The notes under the pieces: model-generated | What the model saw: only the letters and a program-made list of their open reading frames with translations | What the model was told of the DNA's origin: nothing | Databases searched by the model: none | DNA from: Chloroflexota bacterium | Lineage (GTDB): Bacteria > Chloroflexota > Anaerolineae > B4-G1 > SLSP01 | Assembly: GCA_022707665.1 (NCBI GenBank) | Contig: JAKJAE010000196.1 | Coordinates: forward strand, 1-5,469 | Direction of reading: 5' to 3' | Length of the DNA stretch: 5,469 bases | Shown: positions 1 through 5,363 of the stretch, piece after piece | How the letters are laid out: each line of letters starts with the position of its first letter | How positions within the stretch are numbered: the first letter of the stretch is position 1 | Position numbers and translations under genes: made by a program

Positions 1-1623
1 CTGGTTCTGGAACAGCTGTGAGTTCGGGTAGTAGATGGACACGCCGGTGGCACCCGGCTTTTGCCTTCCATGCTTCTCCGCGATGACAGCCCGATCCAGC
101 GACGCAAGGACATCCTCCGCCGCCGCGGCAACGGCACTGCTGCCACTCTCAGATCGTAGCAACTGGGTCAGATGACCCAGGTCAAGATACGAAGCCGGCA
201 CCTGTTGGCCGAAAATGCTTGTGAAAGACTGCGCATACGATCGGGCGCGCGCCACCTGGTTCTGGCGTGCACCCTGCAACGTATAGGCCATCGCGTTCAG
301 GCTGTCATTGAGAGCCGGTATCTGTCCCAGGTCAATTGCCGACAGCGTGACCCCGCCGCGCGATAGCCACTCGGCTCGCGCCTGGTCATCCACGATGCGC
401 TGATCCTCGGAGATGTAGCTGTCGACGATCAGATTGCCCAACTCCGCACCACTCATTGCCGGATTCGCCTTCAACTCACTGAGGAAGCTTGCATAGGCCC
501 AGCCCAACGCAGGCTCAGTCTCCTGCGACGCTACAGCATATCGGGCATGGTCGGCCAGCATCGTATACACCTCGAGGTGTCCCATCAGGCATGCATCCAT
601 CCCGATCATCTCAAACTTGTCGATGCCGGTCGTAGCCCGAATCTCCTGCAGCGCCTCGTCCAACTCCATCATAAAAATGTAGTCACCCATAGCCGAGAGA
701 GCCACGTTGTCGCTCCCTCGACTTATCGTCGATCCGTCCGACCACCCACCGGGCCACCCCATACCGTGGTCGGACATAATCAGAACGTACTTGTCGGAGG
801 GGAAGGTGTCGACTGCCCACGTGACGAAGTCAACCAACGTATCCCCGTCGGCCATGTTGACCTCGCCAAGGTCAGCGATTTCCTGTGACTGCACCCGGTT
901 CAGATCTGAGTTGGGCGTCACATAGAACCGCTTGGTCGAGGACCAGTTGCCATCACCAGTATAACCGCCCGCGTAGCGATCCACCTGGCTGACGATATGA
1001 ACCTGATCCCCTGAGCCCACCCGCTCGGCCTCGTTCAAATCCAGGTAAATGTCCTGCTCCAGGATCTTGTCGTCGGCATCCTGATAGAGCATCACCAACC
1101 ATGTGTCTTCAGCACTACCCGACACAGAAACCGGCGGAACAAAGGGCCGGGGGGTCCGCGTGGCCACAGGCACAGCCGTGGGTTCAGCGTAGACAGGCTC
1201 TTCGACATAGGGGTCTTGAACCGTTGTAAACTCGTCGACAAGGCCTCCCAGGCCCCCCCCGCCCGACAGCGCGATGCCAAGCATCACGCAGACACACAGC
1301 ACTGCCACGGCGATGAGGCCCAGGATCAAAAGGGGTGGAAGCTTGCGCCCGCCAAGCAGGTTCAGGAGCCCCCCTAGCGGCAGCTGGGTTCCCCCGCCCG
1401 TCTGGCCCGTGAAGCCCTGACCGTAACCCTGGCTCGTTGGGCTCGGCGTAGTCCCATAGCCTGACGCTCCGGTCCCGGACGTCACGGCTCCAGAAGGCCT
1501 CTTGGGACTGGCAGACTCCTCACGTTGCCCCCTGCGCGGGGTCGCAGCGCGCTCCCTGTCTCCAGACTGCGACGGGCTGCTGCGTCGTCTCCGAGTAACA
1601 CGTATTGTTTTACCCTCAGACAT
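1..1623 (-). CDS. Membrane-anchored clostripain-like cysteine peptidase (family C11), C-terminus cut by window edge
   Basis: An open frame of 541 codons runs from an ATG at 1623 to the left edge with no stop, so the C-terminus is missing. Residues 1-80 are Arg/Lys/Ser-rich, then Gly/Gln-rich, and look disordered. One hydrophobic helix follows (about 96-119), then a Gly run and a Pro/Thr linker to about 165. The positive-inside rule predicts the head in the cytoplasm and the catalytic part outside. The C11 domain begins near W176 with the family's YQDADD...LE pattern. The catalytic pair is His286 (in SDHGMGW) and Cys345 (in GMDACLMG). Asp343, two residues before Cys, matches the S1 Asp of the C11 peptidase PmC11, so cleavage after Arg or Lys is expected. 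The late GVSIYYP motif near 530 suggests most of the domain is present. Known C11 enzymes self-cleave between His and Cys; Arg302 is a candidate site (inference). The natural substrate is unknown. The family call is secure. Confidence 0.9.
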   Translation of the reverse strand, partial: MSEGKTIRVTRRRRSSPSQSGDRERAATPRRGQREESASPKRPSGAVTSGTGASGYGTTPSPTSQGYGQGFTGQTGGGTQLPLGGLLNLLGGRKLPPLLILGLIAVAVLCVCVMLGIALSGGGGLGGLVDEFTTVQDPYVEEPVYAEPTAVPVATRTPRPFVPPVSVSGSAEDTWLVMLYQDADDKILEQDIYLDLNEAERVGSGDQVHIVSQVDRYAGGYTGDGNWSSTKRFYVTPNSDLNRVQSQEIADLGEVNMADGDTLVDFVTWAVDTFPSDKYVLIMSDHGMGWPGGWSDGSTISRGSDNVALSAMGDYIFMMELDEALQEIRATTGIDKFEMIGMDACLMGHLEVYTMLADHARYAVASQETEPALGWAYASFLSELKANPAMSGAELGNLIVDSYISEDQRIVDDQARAEWLSRGGVTLSAIDLGQIPALNDSLNAMAYTLQGARQNQVARARSYAQSFTSIFGQQVPASYLDLGHLTQLLRSESGSSAVAAAAEDVLASLDRAVIAEKHGRQKPGATGVSIYYPNSQLFQNQ

Positions 1624-1629
1624 GGTTAT

Positions 1630-1637
1630 CTCCCTCC
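1630..1637 (-). promoter_or_regulatory. Shine-Dalgarno site of the C11 peptidase gene
   Basis: On the minus strand this reads GGAGGGAG and ends 6 bases before the ATG at 1623. It is a strong ribosome-binding site at good spacing and fixes the start of the peptidase, which has no other nearby in-frame candidate with a comparable site. Confidence 0.8.
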
Positions 1638-1646
1638 ACCTAACTC

Positions 1647-1659
1647 TGCGCTTTGCGCA
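1647..1659 (-). other. Small leader hairpin upstream of the C11 ribosome-binding site
   Basis: The minus strand reads TGCGC-AAA-GCGCA, a perfect 5-base-pair stem with a 3-base loop. It lies 9 bases upstream of the Shine-Dalgarno site, in the 5' leader of the peptidase mRNA. It has no U-tract and is not a terminator. A role in mRNA stability or translation is possible but not shown, and a stem this short can arise by chance. Confidence 0.3.
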
Positions 1660-1675
1660 CCGCCAGCCGCGCCAA

Positions 1676-1718
1676 GCATATGCCAACTGACGCCCATCGG
1701 CGCCATTGCTGCATATGC
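1676..1718. repeat. Two copies of the palindrome GCATATGC, 35 bases apart
   Basis: GCATATGC occurs at 1676-1683 and 1711-1718. On the minus strand both copies are preceded by G and followed within 1 or 5 bases by TGGCGC, so the shared unit is GGCATATGC-N-TGGCGC. Paired palindromes in an intergenic region can be operator half-sites for a dimeric regulator. The 35-base spacing is about 3.3 helical turns, so the two would not lie on exactly the same face. Chance recurrence is a real alternative. Confidence 0.3.
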
Positions 1719-1723
1719 CCCAC

Positions 1724-1737
1724 CTGGCTACAGCCAG
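1724..1737 (-). other. Short inverted repeat downstream of the epimerase gene
   Basis: The minus strand reads CTGGCT-GT-AGCCAG, a perfect 6-base inverted repeat about 42 bases after the epimerase stop codon. The loop of two bases would open to about four in RNA, leaving five pairs. The next bases are GGTGGGGC rather than a U-run, so it lacks the second half of an intrinsic terminator. It could be a weak 3'-end stabilising hairpin or a protein-binding site. Confidence 0.3.
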
Positions 1738-1779
1738 CTCATCCTAGTTTAGCACGCTTGCCTGAAGAGACGCATTACA

Positions 1780-3096
1780 TCAACCCAGGACACCGAAGCG
1801 GCCCGAAAGCAGCATGTCAAGGCGCCGGATCGACTCCCACACCGCACGCCCTGAATGGTAGCACGCCTTCCAGGGGTTACCGATAGCAGCCACGATCGGC
1901 TCACCCGACTCACTCACGAGCGTCATCCACTCGCCCAGCGTGTGGTTGATCATAGCGCGTCGGGCGAACGACCACACGAGTTCGAAAGCCTCCAGATACT
2001 CAGGGGCGCCCGTGATCTCGAAAGCATCGAGGTACCCCACAAGCGCCTCCGCGTTCTGCCAGAACTCCTTGTCGCGCACAAGCGCAGGGCCCGCGTGTGG
2101 ACCATCACGGTAGACGCCCCCATGGTCGCGGTCGAGGCCATAGCGCAACGAATGATCCACCAATCGGCGCACAACGTCACCATAGACATCCCTCGGCTTG
2201 CCCAGGATCTCACAGGCACGCACCAATAGCCAGGCGAGCTCGATGTTGTGGCCATAGGAGGTGGTATCCGTCGGTGTCTCGACCGCCTCCCCCTCCCTAT
2301 CGGCGTTCCACGTCCGGCGGATGGCGACGGCTGGAATTGGGTTGAAGGCGAGGTCGTATTGATTTCCACCGCATCCATTCTCCGGATCGACCATATGGGC
2401 GAGGATGATGTCGATGACCTCCTGAAGCCTGCGCCGGTGGATCTCCTTCCCGGAAGCCTGCGCCAACACAGTGAAACACTCCAGCAGGTGCATGTGGATG
2501 TCGAGTGACTTGCGATCGCCAGCGCAGAATCCGCCGGGTGAACGTTGCCAGTCGGGCTCCAGGTTCTCGTAGTACCCACCCCGTGCGACATCGACGCAGT
2601 AGCGCTGCAGGAGATCGAAGGTGCGTTCGGCATAGTCCAGGCCACGCGGATCCCCCGATGCCAGGAAGTAGGTCGCCAGCGCATAGATCGCGAAGCTCTG
2701 CCCATAGACGACCTTGCCGTTGTCGATCAACATTCCGTCGCGCGCCACCTTCCAGGCCCACCCGCCGTGGCGCGTGTCCCAGAAATGCTCAATGAAAAAG
2801 TCCACGCCCTGGCGAGCATACGCAAGGGAAACCTGATCCTGAGGGTCAATCATGTGAAACGTCGAGAACCCCCAGATTAGCCGAGTCTGCGTCACGATAT
2901 GCTTGTCAGTGTCGGCCTCGTCCAATCGCCCCTCAGCATCAAAGCACGTGAAGTAGCCGCCATAGCGCTCGTCGATGGCACGCTTCGTCCAGAAAGGCAT
3001 GATGCCTTCTCTCAGGTGATGCTCCAGCTCCGCTCGCGCTCTGACCAATCGCTCCCTTATCTGTGGTACGTCACAACCCGGATCGTTCATCCTCAC
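1780..3096 (-). CDS. AGE-family sugar epimerase/isomerase, cellobiose 2-epimerase-like
   Basis: The 438-residue protein has the size and motif order of the N-acylglucosamine 2-epimerase superfamily, an (alpha/alpha)6 barrel acting on the reducing-end sugar. Visible landmarks are Arg72 in TQTRLIW, His201/His203 in LDIHMHLLE, His283 in YGHNIELAWLL, a WQNAEAL segment (W346-L352) and His414 in CYHSGRAVWE. In characterised cellobiose 2-epimerases the histidines matching His283 and His414 are the acid/base pair, and both are kept. The GHNIE and YHSGR contexts favour the cellobiose 2-epimerase branch. However, Phe345 stands where that branch usually has the first Trp of a WW pair, so mannose isomerase-like or another substrate specificity is possible. 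No signal peptide is seen, so it is cytosolic. The GTG start overlaps the GH4 stop codon; an in-frame ATG two codons later (3088-3090) is the alternative start. Confidence 0.87.
   Translation of the reverse strand: MRMNDPGCDVPQIRERLVRARAELEHHLREGIMPFWTKRAIDERYGGYFTCFDAEGRLDEADTDKHIVTQTRLIWGFSTFHMIDPQDQVSLAYARQGVDFFIEHFWDTRHGGWAWKVARDGMLIDNGKVVYGQSFAIYALATYFLASGDPRGLDYAERTFDLLQRYCVDVARGGYYENLEPDWQRSPGGFCAGDRKSLDIHMHLLECFTVLAQASGKEIHRRRLQEVIDIILAHMVDPENGCGGNQYDLAFNPIPAVAIRRTWNADREGEAVETPTDTTSYGHNIELAWLLVRACEILGKPRDVYGDVVRRLVDHSLRYGLDRDHGGVYRDGPHAGPALVRDKEFWQNAEALVGYLDAFEITGAPEYLEAFELVWSFARRAMINHTLGEWMTLVSESGEPIVAAIGNPWKACYHSGRAVWESIRRLDMLLSGRFGVLG
3093..3096 (-). other. GTGA start/stop overlap, GH4 to epimerase
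   Basis: On the minus strand the four bases GTGA contain the GTG start of the epimerase (3096-3094) and the TGA stop of the GH4 gene (3095-3093). AAAGG just upstream (3105-3101), inside the end of the GH4 gene, can act as ribosome-binding site at 4 bases spacing. The arrangement is typical of translational coupling. An ATG two codons further in could be used instead and would leave no overlap. Confidence 0.65.
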
Positions 3097-4448
3097 CCTA
3101 CCTTTCCAGACAGGTGCTCCCCAGCAAAGAAGTTGGGTAGGTTGGGCCGGTGGGCCACCAGGAATTCGTCGACCATCACCTCGGCCACGATCCGGTCGGT
3201 GACGGCGCCATCGAGAAGCAACGCTTCGACGAACAGCTTTCGGTCGCCATTGAGAGCCGCTGCAACGGTGAGACGTGTCGAGGCCAGCCGGCGACTGATG
3301 ATCGCCGCCAGTTCATCGGAGAAGTCCGGGGTCTTGACCGGAAGGAGACCAATCGCTGTAGCGACCGCCGGGATCTCCAGGATCACATCGTCAGGGAGGC
3401 TGGGAACCGTTCCCTCGTTAGGCAGGTTCACCGCAAACATCTCGCGCGTGTCGTAGCGCAACGCCCGGATGATGTTCAGGAGCTGCTCGTGCTCCCCTAC
3501 ACTGTGGTGGAAAATCCACTCATCGAGAGGCTCCCGTCCGAGTGCCTGTGCCCGCATCTGCTCATAACTGCGATCGCCCAAGGCAATGGTCTCCTCGAAC
3601 GAGTAGGCGTCCACCCCCAGCGTCTTGCCGTAGTACTGGCCGCCGGGGAACCGCTCGGGGAAGAACTCGGTCACGTGCCGGTCATTGGCTGAAGGATAGG
3701 CCCCGTACGCCTCGAAGAGCGACCACGAGAAGGGGTTGTGCGCGCCAAAGTCGTCAAGGGGCGTCTCTCTCAGTCGCTCACGCGCTACGGGCCACATGTC
3801 GCGCCCCCGCCATCGGAGATCGTGGATGAACGTCAGGTGGTTCAGGCCCGCAAAGCGCGTCGTCGTCTCCTCAGGTGGAGCGCCGACAAAATGCGCCAAT
3901 TGGCGACTCACGTCGAACGTCCCGTGGCACAGTCCCATCACCGGGACGCCTGTCGCCTGCCGCACCGCCCAGCAGTTCGCCGTCATCGGGTTGCTGTAGT
4001 TGAAGAACCAGGCCTCCGGACAGAGTCGCGCAATATCACGCGCGATTGCGACCAGGGCAGGAATCATGCGCATCGCCCGCGAGATGCCGCCGGGCATCAC
4101 CGTGTCGCCCACAGGCTGATAGATGCCGTACTTGCGAGGGATAAAGACATCAGCCTCCCACGCGCGTCGCTTCCCCACCCCAATCGTCGTGACAACGATA
4201 TCCGCGTCAGGCAGAAGTTCACGCCGGTCAACGGAGGCCTGGACCCTGATATCGGCGTCCATCGCCTCCACCATCCGGCGGCTTAGCCCTTCAGCCGTCT
4301 CTAATGCCTCGGGGTCGATGTCAACGAGGCCCAGTTCCCACGGCCCAAGCTCGCGCGACTGGATGAGATCCGCGACCAGGCCCTTCGTGAAGACAGCGCT
4401 TCCGGCACCAACGAGCACGATCTTCGTGAAGTCTTTCATACGCGTCAC
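3093..4448 (-). CDS. Glycoside hydrolase family 4 (NAD- and metal-dependent), alpha-galactosidase/uronidase-like
   Basis: Counting from the GTG at 4448 the protein has 451 residues, normal for GH4. These cytosolic enzymes oxidise C3 of the sugar with bound NAD, eliminate the aglycone and re-reduce. Seen here: Rossmann motif GAGSAVF (14-20) with Asp43 ending strand 2; a GDTVMPGGISRAMRMIP segment (114-128); NYSNP (150-154); CHGT (174-177); NH at 203-204; PSANDRHVTEFFPE (252-265); and the C-terminal LPDDVILEIPAVA segment (351-363). Cys174 and His204 are the expected divalent-metal ligands, spaced as in the family. Phospho-glucosidases of GH4 usually carry CN-I/V-P or CDMP at the Cys site, so CHGT argues for an unphosphorylated substrate; CHG-type motifs are reported for alpha-glucuronidases. 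The exact glycoside cannot be read from sequence. The start was chosen from the ribosome-binding site and the GTGA overlap; ATG at 4439 is the alternative. Confidence 0.88.
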   Translation of the reverse strand: MTRMKDFTKIVLVGAGSAVFTKGLVADLIQSRELGPWELGLVDIDPEALETAEGLSRRMVEAMDADIRVQASVDRRELLPDADIVVTTIGVGKRRAWEADVFIPRKYGIYQPVGDTVMPGGISRAMRMIPALVAIARDIARLCPEAWFFNYSNPMTANCWAVRQATGVPVMGLCHGTFDVSRQLAHFVGAPPEETTTRFAGLNHLTFIHDLRWRGRDMWPVARERLRETPLDDFGAHNPFSWSLFEAYGAYPSANDRHVTEFFPERFPGGQYYGKTLGVDAYSFEETIALGDRSYEQMRAQALGREPLDEWIFHHSVGEHEQLLNIIRALRYDTREMFAVNLPNEGTVPSLPDDVILEIPAVATAIGLLPVKTPDFSDELAAIISRRLASTRLTVAAALNGDRKLFVEALLLDGAVTDRIVAEVMVDEFLVAHRPNLPNFFAGEHLSGKVG

Positions 4449-4457
4449 CGGACCTCC
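4445..4457 (-). promoter_or_regulatory. Ribosome-binding site and GTGA overlap that set the GH4 start
   Basis: GGAGG (4457-4453, minus strand) lies 4 bases before a GTG at 4448-4446. That GTG overlaps the TGA stop of the isomerase gene (4447-4445) as GTGA. The in-frame ATG at 4439 is 13 bases from GGAGG, which is long. A further in-frame GTG at 4463 lies upstream of the site and would be unusable with it. The GTG at 4448 is therefore preferred, giving an N-terminus three residues longer than the ATG start. Confidence 0.65.
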
Positions 4458-5296
4458 ACACACCCGGTGTCAGCCATCACCCGGCGCAGGGCTTCAGCCG
4501 CAATGCGCATGCCGTCCGCCCCGCTGAACCCCGTGCTGTGTCCCGCGATCTTGAGGTGCGGCTCGAGCGCCACCGTACCCTGGTAACCGGCCTCCTTCAG
4601 ATGCGAGAACAGCAGCGGGAGCTGGCCATCGCCCTCACCGGCAGGAACAACGTGTCCATCGCTAAGCACGGCGTCCTTGACGTGCACGTAACCAATCGCC
4701 TCGCCCAGCATAGGCCAACCGCGCTCGACGACCCCGGCCTCCCCAACCTGGATGAAGTTCGCGGAGTCCCAGATGAAGCGAAAGCTGGGGTGATCGATGG
4801 CCTTGACCACCGCTTCACAACGCGCGAGCGTATCGGTCACGATCCCCTTCTCGTTCTCCAGAAGCAGCGTGAACCCCTCCCGAGCTGCCATATCCGTCAG
4901 CGTCTGCAGCCGCTCGATGGCGGTCGCGACGTATTCGTCATAGCGCTCGTTGGTGCTGGTGTCCGGCGGGTAGAACGAAAACAGGCGCACGTTGCGGCAT
5001 CCCACGACCTCCCCGACCCTGAAGATCCGCCGTAGGTTGTCGGCCTCGAAGTCGATGGGTTCCGCAATCGGCGACTTGCCAATCGGGCTTCCGATACAGG
5101 CCACCTTGACACCGTGGCTGGCACAGGTCTGCGCCACACGCGTCAGGTCATCATCTTCCATATAGAGCACATTCTTGCCCCAGGCGCCGCGTAGGTCCAG
5201 GTAACCGATGGCCAAACTGCGCAGCGTGGTCAGTTGCTCGTCAAGGTCTGGAGCGATCTCATCACCAAATGCACTGATTCGGAATGTAGCGGACAT
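4445..5296 (-). CDS. TIM-barrel sugar isomerase/epimerase-like protein (xylose isomerase-like / AP endonuclease 2 fold)
   Basis: The 283-residue protein has the length and strand-end motifs of the sugar phosphate isomerase/epimerase superfamily (IolE, hydroxypyruvate isomerase, tagatose/ribulose 3-epimerase relatives). The four expected metal ligands are present in order: Glu147 in LLLENEKG, Asp177 in FIWDSANF, His205 in YVHVKD, and Glu245 in VALEPHL. The opening ISAFGDEIAPD is a strand-1 motif common in this group. Members move carbonyls or invert C2/C3 of sugars, and some act on keto-sugars or inosose rather than phosphates, so the substrate is open. No signal peptide or membrane segment is visible. 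The start is the ATG at 5296 because AAGGGAG lies 7 bases upstream; a longer frame back to 5353 adds 19 residues without family character. The stop overlaps the GH4 start, placing this gene first of a coupled trio. Confidence 0.85.
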   Translation of the reverse strand: MSATFRISAFGDEIAPDLDEQLTTLRSLAIGYLDLRGAWGKNVLYMEDDDLTRVAQTCASHGVKVACIGSPIGKSPIAEPIDFEADNLRRIFRVGEVVGCRNVRLFSFYPPDTSTNERYDEYVATAIERLQTLTDMAAREGFTLLLENEKGIVTDTLARCEAVVKAIDHPSFRFIWDSANFIQVGEAGVVERGWPMLGEAIGYVHVKDAVLSDGHVVPAGEGDGQLPLLFSHLKEAGYQGTVALEPHLKIAGHSTGFSGADGMRIAAEALRRVMADTGCVEVR

Positions 5297-5358
5297 CGCA
5301 TAACTCCCTTCTGTGATCTTGTCTGTTGTCGTCTCTGCAGTGCTGCGGCTCAACGCCG
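5297..5358 (-). other. 62-base spacer before the isomerase gene
   Basis: The spacer contains the 3' part of the bulged hairpin, then an A/C/G-rich stretch and the isomerase ribosome-binding site. I see no -35/-10 pair and no U-run, so the isomerase, GH4 and epimerase genes are likely transcribed from a promoter outside the window. Confidence 0.45.
5304..5310 (-). promoter_or_regulatory. Shine-Dalgarno site that decides the isomerase start
   Basis: AAGGGAG on the minus strand sits 7 bases before the ATG at 5296. It lies inside the longer possible reading frame that begins at 5353, so it selects the shorter protein. An ATG at 5302-5300 is out of frame and too close to the site. Confidence 0.75.
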
Positions 5359-5363
5359 TCAGC
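5342..5363 (-). other. Bulged intercistronic hairpin over the upstream stop codon
   Basis: The minus-strand RNA would read GCUG-A-CGGC-GUUGA-GCCG-CAGC: eight G/C-rich pairs, a single bulged A and a five-base loop. The stop codon UGA (5361-5359) lies in the 5' arm, with its A as the bulge. The following bases are ACUGCAGAGACGAC, with no U-tract, so intrinsic termination is unlikely. It could block 3' exonuclease or mark a processing site between the upstream gene and the isomerase operon, or be incidental. Confidence 0.45.

Larger units (their letters stand above)
1624..1779 (-). other. 156-base intergenic leader between the epimerase and C11 peptidase genes
   Basis: This is the only gap long enough within the window to hold a promoter for the peptidase. 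On the minus strand I see no Rho-independent terminator, because no GC hairpin is followed by a U-tract. I also see no convincing -35/-10 pair. The best -10-like hexamer is TAGGAT (1741-1746, minus strand), without a good -35 partner. The gap contains two copies of an 8-base palindrome and two small hairpins, listed separately. Read-through from the sugar operon therefore cannot be excluded. Confidence 0.5.

Noticed and set aside
1251..1265. Frameshift or pseudogene in the C11 gene at the poly-C run
   Set aside because: The frame reads through from the transmembrane helix to the intact His and Cys motifs without a break, so the gene is in frame as given.
1724..1737. Intrinsic terminator after the epimerase gene
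   Set aside because: The inverted repeat is perfect but short, and it is followed by GGTGGGGC rather than a U-run.
1741..1751. Promoter -10 element TAGGAT or TAAACT for the peptidase gene
   Set aside because: No -35-like hexamer is found at 16-18 bases spacing, so I do not call a promoter.
1950..2705. 251-codon minus-strand frame inside the epimerase gene
   Set aside because: It is Arg/Ser/Trp-rich and out of frame with the epimerase, whose catalytic motifs are intact in the main frame.
3150..3692. 180-codon plus-strand open frame opposite the 3' half of the GH4 gene
   Set aside because: It has no family features. It mirrors the GH4 codon pattern, and conserved GH4 C-terminal motifs are on the other strand.
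3738..4286. 182-codon plus-strand open frame opposite the GH4 gene
   Set aside because: The product is Arg/His/Pro-rich with no recognisable motif and lies antisense to a well-supported GH4 gene. It is a by-product of high GC at third positions.
4538..5035. 165-codon plus-strand open frame opposite the isomerase gene
   Set aside because: It overlaps the metal-ligand motifs of the isomerase on the minus strand and has no domain-like pattern of its own.
5297..5353. Extension of the isomerase by 19 N-terminal residues
   Set aside because: The extension lacks family character, and AAGGGAG at 7 bases from the ATG at 5296 is a far better start.
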